Assembly (NCBI RefSeq): GCF_015714725.1
Contig: NZ_WBKM01000291.1
Span: 51,782-115,781 of the forward strand
Source: Nostoc sp. WHI
Lineage (GTDB): Bacteria > Cyanobacteriota > Cyanobacteriia > Cyanobacteriales > Nostocaceae
DNA: 64,000 bases
Direction: 5' to 3'
The translations under genes and the position numbers were made by a program. Below the pieces are notes generated by a model, which ran no database searches, had not been told where the DNA came from, and saw only the letters and a list, made by a program, of their open reading frames with translations. Shown piece by piece: positions 29,159 to 38,618 of the stretch (positions within the stretch are counted from its first letter, which is position 1; each line of letters starts with the position of its first letter).

Positions 29159-31879
29159 ATGAAACGAGATCAACTATTTCAAAGCCTGTTGCTTACAGGC
29201 GCATTTTTTTTGCTGTTGATAACTCCTGCCTTAAGTCAGGAGACACTAAAAATAGACGAGCAACGCTCTGACACAAGCTCTGGTACAAGTGTAAGTTCTG
29301 AGAAAGTTGGTTCACAGATAAATTTGCCGCATACTAGCGCCCAAAACGTAGTTCAGGCGCCAGTCCAAGCGGTCATACCAGTTACGGCAGTTAAAGTTAA
29401 TCCCACCGACAAGGGTGTAGAGATTATCTTAGAGACTTCTCAAGGGGATAAGTTGCAAGTCTCACCAAAGAACGAGGGCAATACATATATTGCTGATATT
29501 CCCAACGCTCAATTGCGGCTATCTAATGGTGAGACGACATTTCGCCAAGAGAAACCAACAGCAGGAATTTCGCTTTTACAAGTAACTAATCAAGATCCGA
29601 ATACTGTCCGATTGACGGTAACAGGAGAGTCGGGGCTACCAACTGTCGAGTTGTTTGATGGTGATGAGGGTTTGATTTTTGGCTTTATACCTGTTGCATC
29701 AGTCACACAACAACCATCATCACCACAACCACCATCACCAGAACAACAATCACCACAACCACCAGCGAGTGAATCAACATCTACTGAGTCAACAGCTGAA
29801 AGTGACGAACCAATTGAACTCGTAGTGACAGCAACCCGTACCGAAGAGGACGTGCTGAATGTACCGCGTTCTGTAACTGTGATTGGGCGTGAACAGATTG
29901 AAGAACAAGCCAAGTTAAGCACTAACTTAACTGATATTCTGGCCAAAACCGTTCCTGGCTTTGGTTCACCCACTAATCGTAGTAATATTTTTGGGCAGAC
30001 TTTGCGAGGTCGCAACATTTCCGTTTTAATTGATGGCGTTCCTCAAAACAGTAATTTGCAATCTATTCCAGCTGCACTCTCAACCATCGATCCCAGCGCA
30101 ATTGAAAGGATTGAGGTTGTGCGCGGCCCCAACGCGATTTATGGTGGTCAGGCTACCGGTGGTGTGATCAACATTATTACTAAGAGGCCAAGCGGTCAAA
30201 AACTAACTTCTACAACAGATATTGGTTTAAACACTTCTTTAACCCGCTCTGAAGATAGTTTCGGCTACAAGTTGTCGCATCAAATATCTGGTACTGAAGG
30301 CAAATTTGACTATACTTTGGGTTTTTCTCTCGCTACTGCTGCCGGTTTTTATGATGCAGATGGCGATCGCATTGCTAACTTTTCAGGTGAAGACGACATC
30401 ACGAAATTGAACGTCTTAAGTAAGATCGGAGTCGAATTGTCACCGGAACAGCGCCTGCAATTTACCTTCAATCATTACCAGCAGGAACAAGACACTGAGT
30501 TTATTTCCGACCCTGAAATTGATAACATTCCCGGTATTCAAAAATCCCGCGCCATCCGCCTACCAGAAGGAACAACTGTTATCGGGGCTAGGAATACAGA
30601 TACTCTGAAAAATACTTTAGTTAATTTAAACTACACCAATGACAACATTTTTGGTAGCAAGCTGAGTTCTCAATTGTATTTTCGGAAAAACATCTTCCCT
30701 GGTGGTTTTCCTAACGATGACCGTGAAGGCTTTACAGGCTTTGTTTTCAATACACCTGGAGACTCACAACAAATTGGCGGACGATTACAAATCGAAACTC
30801 CGCTAACTCAAGCAAAGACTGTTAGTTTACTTTGGGGAATTGACTACACGAATGAGCAGAGTTCTCAAAGGTTTGAAATTTTTGATGCTAATGAGTTAGA
30901 TGGCACTGGCGGTAGGGTTTACCGGAAAATTGAAGAACGTACCTTCGTACCTAATTATGACCTCAATGACCTTGGTTTGTTCACTCAGTTGCAATGGGAT
31001 ATAAATAACAGCGTGCAAGTGAGTGGCGGATTACGTCACGTCCGCATAGGATTTGATGTTGATGACTACAGCACCTTTGATGGACGCAATATTCAAGGAG
31101 GTGGGCGCGATTTTGATGACACCGTATTTAATGCAGGCATTGTCTACAAACCGACAGAAAATATCAGTGTGTTTGCTAACTTTGCTCAAGGCTTTTCAGT
31201 ACCCGATATTGGTAGAGTTTTAAGACTACCACCTGATGACTTTGTAAATGTTAGCGATTCGGTAAGACTGACCGAACCACAAAAAGTAAACAACTACGAG
31301 ATTGGGATTCGAGGTCAATGGCCGAATGTACAAGCATCAGTGGCCGCTTTTTATAATACTTCAGACTTGGGTTTAAACTTTGAAGTCATTGACGACTTCT
31401 TACAAACTATTCGCGCTCCTCAACGAATCTATGGTATAGAAGCTGCGGTTGACGTAGAGCCAGCAACAGGTTGGAAACTCGGCGGTACAGCCACTTGGAC
31501 AGAAGGTGAAAATGACGAAGACAATGATGGTAACTATCTAGCGCTAAATAGCATCACAGTTCCGCCTTTGAAATTGACGGCTTATGTAGAGAACGAAACT
31601 ATCAAAGGTTGGAGAAACCGATTGCAACTACTTTATTCAGGCGATCGCGATCGCGCCTTTGAAGATGAAGTTGATGGTGGCGCAATCAGCAGCTATGTGA
31701 CAGTAGACTATCTCAGTAGCATCAAACTAGGTGCAGGTGAACTACAAATTGGCATCCAAAATTTGTTCAATAATCAATATTTCCCGGTTTACTCACAATA
31801 CTTTGCACCTTTTTTTGATAGTGGCAACTATGCGGGTCAAGGCACAACCTTGAGTATTGGATATCGAATTACCTGGTAA
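29159..31879 (+). CDS. TonB-dependent siderophore-type outer membrane receptor
   Basis: 906-residue receptor. I start at the ATG at 29159 because GAGGA lies 6 bases upstream; an upstream GTG at 29111 is open but adds a poor leader. Signal peptide about 1-27 (LLITPALSQ), an AMIN domain about 75-175 as often found in cyanobacterial receptors, a Pro/Ser/Gln linker, the plug domain about 215-330 (VVTATRTEEDVLNVPRSVTV, SVLIDGVPQ, ERIEVVRGPNAIYGG, GGVINIITK) and a beta barrel ending in an aromatic residue (YRITW). Family role: TonB-driven import of a ferric siderophore or similar ligand across the outer membrane. It heads a rightward gene set with a PepSY protein and an acylase and is divergent from the NRPS genes, suggesting it takes up their product. 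Confidence 0.95.
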   Translation: MKRDQLFQSLLLTGAFFLLLITPALSQETLKIDEQRSDTSSGTSVSSEKVGSQINLPHTSAQNVVQAPVQAVIPVTAVKVNPTDKGVEIILETSQGDKLQVSPKNEGNTYIADIPNAQLRLSNGETTFRQEKPTAGISLLQVTNQDPNTVRLTVTGESGLPTVELFDGDEGLIFGFIPVASVTQQPSSPQPPSPEQQSPQPPASESTSTESTAESDEPIELVVTATRTEEDVLNVPRSVTVIGREQIEEQAKLSTNLTDILAKTVPGFGSPTNRSNIFGQTLRGRNISVLIDGVPQNSNLQSIPAALSTIDPSAIERIEVVRGPNAIYGGQATGGVINIITKRPSGQKLTSTTDIGLNTSLTRSEDSFGYKLSHQISGTEGKFDYTLGFSLATAAGFYDADGDRIANFSGEDDITKLNVLSKIGVELSPEQRLQFTFNHYQQEQDTEFISDPEIDNIPGIQKSRAIRLPEGTTVIGARNTDTLKNTLVNLNYTNDNIFGSKLSSQLYFRKNIFPGGFPNDDREGFTGFVFNTPGDSQQIGGRLQIETPLTQAKTVSLLWGIDYTNEQSSQRFEIFDANELDGTGGRVYRKIEERTFVPNYDLNDLGLFTQLQWDINNSVQVSGGLRHVRIGFDVDDYSTFDGRNIQGGGRDFDDTVFNAGIVYKPTENISVFANFAQGFSVPDIGRVLRLPPDDFVNVSDSVRLTEPQKVNNYEIGIRGQWPNVQASVAAFYNTSDLGLNFEVIDDFLQTIRAPQRIYGIEAAVDVEPATGWKLGGTATWTEGENDEDNDGNYLALNSITVPPLKLTAYVENETIKGWRNRLQLLYSGDRDRAFEDEVDGGAISSYVTVDYLSSIKLGAGELQIGIQNLFNNQYFPVYSQYFAPFFDSGNYAGQGTTLSIGYRITW

Positions 31880-31928
31880 AAAACAATTATCCTGATTGAT
31901 CAATTACTGCTTTTGAGGTCAAGAATTC

Positions 31929-33059
31929 ATGAAAGCAAAACAACTCCGCGACTTGATATTTAAATTACATCGCTATATCGGTCTAGCAGTAGGATTGCTA
32001 CTGGTTTTGATTAGCTTAACAGGTAGTTTGTTAGTTTTTCATTCCGAAGTTGATGATCTAATTACATCCCAACAATTTGGGCGGGTAACTCCTGTGGGAC
32101 AAAGCCTCTCACCAGAAAAAATTCTTGAAATTTCTCAAGCAGCTTACCCAGATTGGCAAGCTTTTGGAATTGAGATTCCAGAAGATAGCTATCATCCATA
32201 CAAACTTAATATGAGTACACCAAATGCAAATCCGCAAATTTATTTAGATGGTCGCTACGAAATATTTATCAATCCATATACAGGGTATATTATGGGCGAT
32301 CGCCCTGAAAGATATACATTTTATCGTTTGATGCTAAATTTGCATTACAGATTGTTTGCAGAAAAAATTGGCATCACGATAGTTGGTATTACAGGGTTGT
32401 TGTTGTTGATTTTGTCTATAACAGGAGTAGCACTATGGCCAGGTTGGAGAAGGTTAATTACTGGGTTCAAAATTAAATGGAAAGCTCATCCTAAGCGAGT
32501 TAACTTTGATGTTCACAAAGTTACAGGAATCATTGCATCTGGCTTTTTTGTTCTGTCAGCCTTCACCGGAATTTGTTATAGTTTTTATGAATTTACTGAC
32601 TCTCTAATTCACGCACTTATCTTATCACCACAGCCAGCAGAAACTCCTGTTTCTCAGCCTGGATTAGGTAAGCGTTCTTTAGGACTTTCACAAATATTAA
32701 AACAAGCTGACGTAGCATTACCTAATGCCCAAACAACAGTTGTTTACTTGGCAACTAGCCCTGAAGATACCTTCTGGGTGTATAAAAAATCTTCAGAAAA
32801 TAGTGACAAGTTAGCTAACTTAGTGCATCTAGATCAATACACTGGCAAAGTATTGCGTTTGGATAATCAACAAACACAATCATTAGGCAAGCAAATTTGG
32901 AAATACATTGCAGCCCTGCACTTCGGTACTTTCGGGGGAATCAAAACTCGCATTCTCTATGTATTTTTAGGAATAGCACCATTAATTCTATTTATGACTG
33001 GCTTTGTCATGTGGTCTGGTCGCAAAAGAGTGATCCGAACAGAGCAAGTAATAGAGTAA
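31929..33059 (+). CDS. PepSY-domain inner membrane protein
   Basis: 376-residue integral membrane protein of the PepSY-associated (PiuB-like) family. The N-terminal helix follows KLHRYIGLAVGLLLVLISLTG, with further membrane segments near 145-170, 190-215 and 340-365, and a conserved His/Arg pattern (LHRYIG; NLHYRLF; DVHKVTG; ALHFG). Relatives are often found beside siderophore receptors and are thought to act in iron release or reduction at the inner membrane; this is not proven for this one. A GAGGT ribosome site precedes the ATG, and it lies 49 bases after the receptor stop, consistent with one operon. Confidence 0.85.
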   Translation: MKAKQLRDLIFKLHRYIGLAVGLLLVLISLTGSLLVFHSEVDDLITSQQFGRVTPVGQSLSPEKILEISQAAYPDWQAFGIEIPEDSYHPYKLNMSTPNANPQIYLDGRYEIFINPYTGYIMGDRPERYTFYRLMLNLHYRLFAEKIGITIVGITGLLLLILSITGVALWPGWRRLITGFKIKWKAHPKRVNFDVHKVTGIIASGFFVLSAFTGICYSFYEFTDSLIHALILSPQPAETPVSQPGLGKRSLGLSQILKQADVALPNAQTTVVYLATSPEDTFWVYKKSSENSDKLANLVHLDQYTGKVLRLDNQQTQSLGKQIWKYIAALHFGTFGGIKTRILYVFLGIAPLILFMTGFVMWSGRKRVIRTEQVIE

Positions 33060-33142
33060 GGGACTTCCGAATAAAAATATCCCAAAACTGTTGTTGAATC
33101 AGGGTAGGAAATTCCAAAATTACATTTATTCAAGTCTTAATT

Positions 33143-33168
33143 CTTTGCGCCTTTGCGCCTTTGCGCGA
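33143..33168. repeat. Short tandem repeat, CTTTGCGC type
   Basis: Three copies of CTTTGCGC(C) in the gap before the acylase gene. The far upstream TTG start that keeps the acylase frame open lies within it, which argues against that start. Confidence 0.7.
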
Positions 33169-33241
33169 AACAAAATTCATCCCCTTAATCAGCAACGCCG
33201 TATTTGTCAGCGAAAGTTACAATATTTACACTACAACTACA

Positions 33242-35365
33242 ATGTTTTTTGCTACTAAAATTCAGTTCGATCATCTTTTTGGCTGGCAGAAAAAATCACG
33301 AAAATTTTTACCTTTTCTACTCACTATCATCTTTACTTTGGTGGTGAGTAGTCAAAGTTTTAGTTCTGTAACCAAAAAGACGGAAATCCTTTGGGATACT
33401 TATGGTATCCCCCATATTTATGGTAATAACCCACAGGGTGCTTTTCAAGCATTTGGTTGGGCGCAGATGCAAAGTCACGGGAACTTATTGTTGCGCCTTT
33501 ACGGACAAGCACGGGGACGGGCTGCCGAATATTGGGGAGAAGATTATTTAGAATCAGACGAATGGGTACTGACAATGGGAGTACCTAAACGTGCTAATAC
33601 TTGGTATAAAGCGCAAAATTCTGCGTTTCGGAATTATCTCAATGCCTTTGCATCTGGTATCAATGCTTATGCCAAAGAGCATCCCGATTTAATTGACGAT
33701 GAAGTAAAAGTGGTTTTGCCTGTGACGCCGCAAGATGTACTAAGTCACCTGCAACGGGTACTTCTGTTTACTTTTGTAGTCGATCCGGGAAGAGTTGCAG
33801 ATATTACCCATGCAAAGTCTGCGCCAGGTTCTAATGGTTGGGCGATCGCACCAAAACGATCTGCCAGTGGTAAGGCGCTACTGCTAGCCAATCCCCACCT
33901 GCCTTGGAGTGATTTATTTTTATGGTATGAAGCACAAATTACGGCTCCAGGGATTGATGCTTACGGAGCAACACTGGTGGGCATTCCTGTACTAGCGATC
34001 GCCTTTAACGATAATTTAGGTTGGACTCATACCGTCAATACTCATGATGGCTGGGATGCCTACGAACTGAAATTGCAAAAAGACGGCTATCTCTTCGATG
34101 GCAAAGTTCGCCCCTTTGAAACAGCAACCTTTTCCTTGAAGGTAAAGGAAAAAAAAGGCTCGTTACTTACGCAAACATTCTCAGTCAAAAGTAGTGTTCA
34201 TGGGCCAGTAATCACAGGAAAAGATGGTAAAACTGTAGCGTTGCGTGTTGTTGGTGAAGACAGTTCAGGTATATTGAAACAGTGGTGGGATATGGCAAGC
34301 GCCAAAAACCTTACCCAATTTCAGAAGGTGCTACAACGCTTGCAACTCCCGATGTTTACCGTTATGTATGCCGACCGTGAGGGTCATATTATGCACCTAT
34401 TCAACGGTTTGGTTCCTGTGCGGAAAGAAGGAGACTTTGCATACTGGCAAGGCATAATCCCCGGCGATACATCCAAAACTTTATGGACTGAAATTCACCC
34501 TTATAAAGATTTGCCTAAAGTAATTGACCCACCTAGTGGTTGGTTACAAAATGCTAATGACGCACCTTGGACTACTACTTTTCCAAGCGCCATCAAAGCA
34601 AACAATTATCCATCCTACATGGCACCACGAGGGCCAATGGATTTCCGCGCACAGCGTTCTGCCAGAATGTTGGCTGAAGATGAAAGTATTTCCTTTGAGG
34701 AAATGATTGCCTATAAGCATTCTACACAAATGGAACTAGCAGACCGGATTCTTGATGATTTGATTCCGCCTGCACAAAAGCAAGGCAATCCATTAGCCCA
34801 GCAAGCAGCTGATGTCTTAGCAAAATGGGATAGACAAGCAAATGCAGATAGCCAAGGTGCAGTGCTGTTTGCTGCTTGGGCAGAGAAGCTAGATTTTGAC
34901 CAAGCATTTAGTCAACCTTGGAGTGAAACGCAGCCACGTACCACCCCCGATGGTTTAGCTAATCCGCAAGCAGCTGTAGCATTATTAGAAGCAGTTGCGA
35001 CAGAAATACAAAAGACCTATGGCAGTCTAGATATTAGCTGGGGAGAAGTTTTCCGGCTTCGGACTGGTAAGATAAATTTACCAGGCAACGGTGCTGATGG
35101 ATATTTGGGAACCTTTCGAGTTGTGAATTTTTCCCCAGAAACAGAGAAACGTTTCCAATCGATAGGTGGTGATTCCTTTGTAGCGGCAGTAGAATTTTCT
35201 CAACCAGTACGCGCAATGGCTCTTACCAGCTACGGAAATGCAACTCAACCAGGTTCGCCTCATGTTGGCGATCAAATACAACTATTCGCTCGCAAACAGT
35301 TGCGTCCAGTGTGGCGATCGCCCCAAGAGATTAATGCTCATTTGGAAGAACGAAAAGTATTTTGA
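33242..35365 (+). CDS. Periplasmic penicillin acylase family amidohydrolase (PvdQ/AiiC-like)
   Basis: 707 residues from the ATG at 33242. The frame is open back to a TTG at 33161, but that leader sits in repeat DNA. Residues about 20-40 form a signal peptide or anchor (FLPFLLTIIFTLVVSS). The family is made as a precursor that cuts itself before a Ser nucleophile; here the site is PGSNGWAIAP with Ser at about residue 197, and the N-terminal part has the usual WDTYGIPHIYG and FGWAQMQ. Members remove acyl chains from amides: penicillin, acyl-homoserine lactones (AiiC in Anabaena), and the fatty acid of acylated pyoverdine precursor (PvdQ). Its position between a TonB receptor and ExbB/D, opposite a fatty-acid-starting NRPS, favours a siderophore-maturation role, but quorum-signal hydrolysis cannot be excluded. 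Confidence 0.9.
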   Translation: MFFATKIQFDHLFGWQKKSRKFLPFLLTIIFTLVVSSQSFSSVTKKTEILWDTYGIPHIYGNNPQGAFQAFGWAQMQSHGNLLLRLYGQARGRAAEYWGEDYLESDEWVLTMGVPKRANTWYKAQNSAFRNYLNAFASGINAYAKEHPDLIDDEVKVVLPVTPQDVLSHLQRVLLFTFVVDPGRVADITHAKSAPGSNGWAIAPKRSASGKALLLANPHLPWSDLFLWYEAQITAPGIDAYGATLVGIPVLAIAFNDNLGWTHTVNTHDGWDAYELKLQKDGYLFDGKVRPFETATFSLKVKEKKGSLLTQTFSVKSSVHGPVITGKDGKTVALRVVGEDSSGILKQWWDMASAKNLTQFQKVLQRLQLPMFTVMYADREGHIMHLFNGLVPVRKEGDFAYWQGIIPGDTSKTLWTEIHPYKDLPKVIDPPSGWLQNANDAPWTTTFPSAIKANNYPSYMAPRGPMDFRAQRSARMLAEDESISFEEMIAYKHSTQMELADRILDDLIPPAQKQGNPLAQQAADVLAKWDRQANADSQGAVLFAAWAEKLDFDQAFSQPWSETQPRTTPDGLANPQAAVALLEAVATEIQKTYGSLDISWGEVFRLRTGKINLPGNGADGYLGTFRVVNFSPETEKRFQSIGGDSFVAAVEFSQPVRAMALTSYGNATQPGSPHVGDQIQLFARKQLRPVWRSPQEINAHLEERKVF

Positions 35366-35376
35366 AGTATGAACTA

Positions 35377-35404
35377 CTCCGCGCTCAACTTTGGTAGCGC
35401 GGAG
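35377..35404 (+). terminator. Stem-loop after acylase gene
   Basis: Inverted repeat CTCCGCGCT / AGCGCGGAG with a 10-base loop, starting 12 bases after the acylase stop and followed by TTTCTG. It lies between converging genes (acylase and exbD). The U tract is short, so termination is likely but not certain. Confidence 0.5.
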
Positions 35405-35520
35405 TTTCTGACGCTTCTTAGCCCCTATTTGAAAATGATTTTTACAGTTTTAAGCTTTCATCAAAAAAAGGCTAATCAACCTGATTTCAGACATCTGGGA
35501 ATTCGATTTAGTCCGTATTT

Positions 35521-35928
35521 CTACTTACTTTTTTGAGTGGCGATCGCTAACTTTGCTCCCTCAACCTGACGTACCCGATCCATCACAGCCACTACCTGAC
35601 CATGACCAACTTTTTCATCAGCATTAATAATCACTAACATTTCTGAGTTAGAACCAATTAAAGTCCGCACTTGCGCTGTTAAATCATCAACTGCAATTGG
35701 TTTTCGGTTCAGGCTTACCGTTCCTTGTTCATCTACCGTGATCGTAATTCTAGAGGGAACTTGCTGTTGTTTTGCCGTGGCTGCTTTCGGTAAATTTACT
35801 GGCAAACCTTCTGAACGTGTTAAAAACAGAGTTGACATGATGAAAAATGTCAAAATTGCAAAAATCACGTCAATCATCGGCACGATGTTGATCTGTAATG
35901 GAAGTTCTGGTTCATCTGGTAGACGCAT
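35521..35928 (-). CDS. exbD: ExbD/TolR biopolymer transport protein
   Basis: 135-residue protein with a single N-terminal membrane helix. The essential Asp of the family is in NIVPMIDVIFAILTFF, near residue 25. The remainder is the periplasmic domain (VDEQGTVSLN; VIINADEKVGHGQVV). I place the start at 35928 because GAGGAG lies about 8 bases upstream; an ATG at 35949 is in frame but poorly placed. It overlaps the end of exbB by 17 bases, so the two are coupled. With ExbB it forms the proton channel that energises TonB. Confidence 0.92.
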   Translation of the reverse strand: MRLPDEPELPLQINIVPMIDVIFAILTFFIMSTLFLTRSEGLPVNLPKAATAKQQQVPSRITITVDEQGTVSLNRKPIAVDDLTAQVRTLIGSNSEMLVIINADEKVGHGQVVAVMDRVRQVEGAKLAIATQKSK

Positions 35929-36565
35929 ACGTTTTTTCTCCTCGTTCATAGCGACGGCGGTAAAGTAATTCTAGCTGTCCCCCATACTCCTGAATTAGTG
36001 CAATTTGCCGTTGGTACAGTCCCCGAAAAGTATTGGCAAATAGGAGTATAAATATTGCAACTATCAATCCTGATGCTGTTGATACTAGAGCCTCACTAAT
36101 CCCAGCCGTAACATTTGTCGTTTTGCCACCTCCCACATCACCAAGATTTAGGGAAGCAAAAGAGGTTATTAATCCTAACACAGTGCCGAGAAGACCTAAC
36201 AGTGGTGCCAGACTAATGATTGTCTCAAAAAGGTTTTGAAAACGTTTTAACACAGGTATCTCAGCCTGGGCTTCACTTTCTAATGCCAAACGAAATTCCT
36301 CTGGATTTGGCTCCTCTAATTCTAAAGCCGCTAGAAAAATCCGGGCGAGTGGCAAATCTGCGTTTTTCTGAAGTTTATCCATTGCACCGACAACATTATC
36401 GAGTCGGTAGAGATTCAAAACATCTCGTACTACGCGGCTTTGACGCTGATTAATTCTTACCCAAAACCTGATCCGCTCGATGATCAGTGCCACACCTAAT
36501 ACCGAAAATGCCAACAGGGGCCACATGACGATACCGCCTGCTACAAACAAATTCTGAATTCCCAT
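35912..36565 (-). CDS. exbB: ExbB/TolQ/MotA proton channel protein
   Basis: 217-residue inner membrane protein with three predicted membrane helices: near 10-30 (GGIVMWPLLAFSVLGVALII), 115-140 (LAPLLGLLGTVLGLITSF) and 155-180 (ASGLIVAIFILLFANTF). The LGLLGTVLG stretch is the family signature. It is the first gene of an exbB-exbD pair, divergent from the TonB-like gene, and should couple the proton gradient to the TonB receptor nearby. Confidence 0.93.
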   Translation of the reverse strand: MGIQNLFVAGGIVMWPLLAFSVLGVALIIERIRFWVRINQRQSRVVRDVLNLYRLDNVVGAMDKLQKNADLPLARIFLAALELEEPNPEEFRLALESEAQAEIPVLKRFQNLFETIISLAPLLGLLGTVLGLITSFASLNLGDVGGGKTTNVTAGISEALVSTASGLIVAIFILLFANTFRGLYQRQIALIQEYGGQLELLYRRRYERGEKTYASTR

Positions 36566-36635
36566 GTAGTGCCTCTATAACGTCAACGTCATCCACTATA
36601 CAAAATCAGACTACCAGAATATCAACAAAAGCTGA

Positions 36636-36653
36636 AACTTTTTCTCAATAAAA
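36636..36653. promoter_or_regulatory. Possible FurA box between exbB and tonB
   Basis: The sequence TTCTCAATAAA matches the right half of the Anabaena FurA iron box as I remember it (AATAAATTCTCAATAAAT); 13 of 18 positions agree over the whole site. It is about 70 bases upstream of exbB in the 340-base divergent gap. The rest of the gap is AT-rich and I see nothing else in it. Confidence 0.4.
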
Positions 36654-36905
36654 TACAATGATAATTTTTTCAAATGTAATGGTGATGATTTTATTTACTT
36701 GTTCGTTTACTTTACAAAAATTAATTTAATTTAATTGAAACAAAAATTAATTTTGTCCAAAAACCATGATATTGGTAGGTTGAAAAGATGTTTTTGCTAA
36801 TACAGGGTTCCATAATGCGATCCCAAGTAATTTTAATTGTTTACTTGATATTTGTAACTTTACATTCTAAGATGACTAAATTAGTGACAATAGGTAGCAA
36901 TAGTC

Positions 36906-38366
36906 ATGAGCTTTTCTGGCATTACTGTCGAGCAACGTTCCAAAGAAGTTGAGGCTCTCAAGTCTTTTCTGACTTACAGTCTAATAGGTTCACTGGCGCT
37001 GCATATCGGCGTACTGTCCTCAGGTATAGGTAATTATTTTACGAGAGTGTCCACAGCAGAAGAAGAACCAATAGAGGTGGCGATCATTGATTCTCCAGTT
37101 GCGGAAACAGAAAAATCAATCGCAGAGATTCCAAAAGAAATAAAAAAAGAACCAGAGATTGTCCAAAAACAGCCTATAGAAACTTCACCAGTAGAAAAAG
37201 TTCAGCAGCAATTTGAACAGATTACAGCGATCGCTCAGAAGCCACAGCCGACAAATACGCCGTCAACAGTAATTGCTACCAAGTCAGAAGTTTCTGTGAA
37301 ATCTGCATCCATTGCGCGATCGCCTCTATCTGGAGATTCTAAAGCAACTTCGGCTGGTGGCGGTGGTGGCGGCTCTGGTGTTGGTTTAGGCTCAGGTAAT
37401 GGGATCGCTGTCGGTACAACCACCGGAACCGGCGCTGGCGGAGGAACTGGTACTGGCACTGGCGGTGGAATTGGCAGTGGGACTGGTAGCGGCATTGGTA
37501 GTGGAATTGGTAGTGGAATTGGTAGTGGAATTGGTAGTGGAATTGGTAGCGGCATTGGTAGCGGCATTGGTAGCGGCATTGGTAATGAACCAGTAAACCG
37601 TCCAACAGTAGCAACAACGCCAACGGCGCCAACACCTCCAAAAATAAACAGTTCAGGCAATGGTAATGGTCGTGCAGCCTGCCGCGAATGTAATGCTAAG
37701 TATCCTGAGTCAGCAAGACGACGAGGAGTGGAAGGCAGAGTAGAAGTAGCTGTTGATACTGATGCACAAGGCAATGTTACAAATGTGCGAATTGCTCGCT
37801 CCAGTGGAAACCGCGATTTAGATGAAGAAACTTTGAGACAAGCGCGTGACTGGAAATTAAAACCCGCAGAAGGTGGTAGACAAGGAGTATCGATAGGCAC
37901 TGAATTTGCTATACAAGGTTCACGGCGATACCGCCAAGTCCAAGAACGAAACAGACAAAGACAAGAAAGACAAACACAAGAGAGAACCCAGCAGACAACG
38001 GCTACCAACTCCATAGAGGAAACTCCAAAACGTAGGCGCAGAGAGTTGACACCCTCATCTAATGAAGCTACGACGACAAGACCGATAGATTCTGGATTTA
38101 GTAGACGGTTGCAACCTCAGAGAAGAGAAACTAGTACCGGAGGTTCATCATCTGAAGCTAGGACAACTCGCACTCAAGGAAATGCTAGAGAGTCCCTACG
38201 CCGCATCCGGCGTGAAAGAGCAACTACCAATTCATCTCAAAAGCCACAAACAGCCACAAATCGGCGGCGGCGAAGAGAAAACACTAGCCAGAACAAATTG
38301 CGGGAGTCTTTGCGCCTTTTACGCCAACAACCTCAATCGCAACCTGCTGCTCCCAGTCAGGAGTAG
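36906..38366 (+). CDS. tonB: TonB-like energy transducer with Gly-rich linker and basic tail
   Basis: 486 residues. One N-terminal membrane helix near 25-45 (SLIGSLALHIGVLSSG), an acidic/basic stretch rich in Pro, Glu and Lys, then a low-complexity linker of Gly, Ser, Thr and Ile with about ten GIGS-type units (about 190-228), then the TonB C-terminal domain about 255-340 (YPESARRRGVEGRVEVAVDTDAQG; DWKLKP). Unusually the TonB domain is followed by about 140 residues rich in Arg, Gln, Thr and Ser. Family role: transmits ExbB/D energy to outer membrane receptors. It is divergent from exbB. The Gly-rich linker replaces the Pro-Glu/Pro-Lys linker of enterobacterial TonB. Confidence 0.85.
   Translation: MSFSGITVEQRSKEVEALKSFLTYSLIGSLALHIGVLSSGIGNYFTRVSTAEEEPIEVAIIDSPVAETEKSIAEIPKEIKKEPEIVQKQPIETSPVEKVQQQFEQITAIAQKPQPTNTPSTVIATKSEVSVKSASIARSPLSGDSKATSAGGGGGGSGVGLGSGNGIAVGTTTGTGAGGGTGTGTGGGIGSGTGSGIGSGIGSGIGSGIGSGIGSGIGSGIGSGIGNEPVNRPTVATTPTAPTPPKINSSGNGNGRAACRECNAKYPESARRRGVEGRVEVAVDTDAQGNVTNVRIARSSGNRDLDEETLRQARDWKLKPAEGGRQGVSIGTEFAIQGSRRYRQVQERNRQRQERQTQERTQQTTATNSIEETPKRRRRELTPSSNEATTTRPIDSGFSRRLQPQRRETSTGGSSSEARTTRTQGNARESLRRIRRERATTNSSQKPQTATNRRRRRENTSQNKLRESLRLLRQQPQSQPAAPSQE
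37473..37584 (+). repeat. 12-base tandem repeat inside tonB linker
   Basis: About nine copies of a 12-base unit, GGTAGTGGAATT or GGTAGCGGCATT, each encoding Gly-Ser-Gly-Ile. Two sequence versions occur in blocks (TGGAATT copies in the middle, CGGCATT copies at both ends), as expected from slippage or unequal exchange. Being a multiple of three, copy changes alter linker length without breaking the frame. Confidence 0.9.
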
Positions 38367-38618
38367 AGCCAATACGGGGTTCAGCCAGGAATCGCACTTA
38401 CTTACTCATGTCGGGTAAGGAGCAGGGTGAACGCATCTTAATTGCTAATAATATTTATAGGCAGGATTGCAAACTCTAGTTATGGTTGTCCGGGTGCGTC
38501 CTCTTTTTGGAATGCTCAGATTTATGACTTCTTAGAAAAGTCGGGAATCTTGTTGTTTAATCCAATATTATGTCATAATTCGATTTTATAAATTTGAAGT
38601 TTAAATTGTAAATTACTT

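Noticed and set aside
29590..30018. 142-codon frame antisense to the TonB receptor
   Set aside because: Shadow of the Pro-rich linker and plug coding region; no family match and no start context.
33161..33241. TTG start for the acylase adding 27 residues
   Set aside because: It lies in a dispersed tandem repeat and would bury the signal peptide.
37235..38014. 259-codon open frame antisense to tonB
   Set aside because: Pro/Leu repeats arise from the complement of the Gly-rich tandem repeat; tonB on the other strand has domains and a family match.
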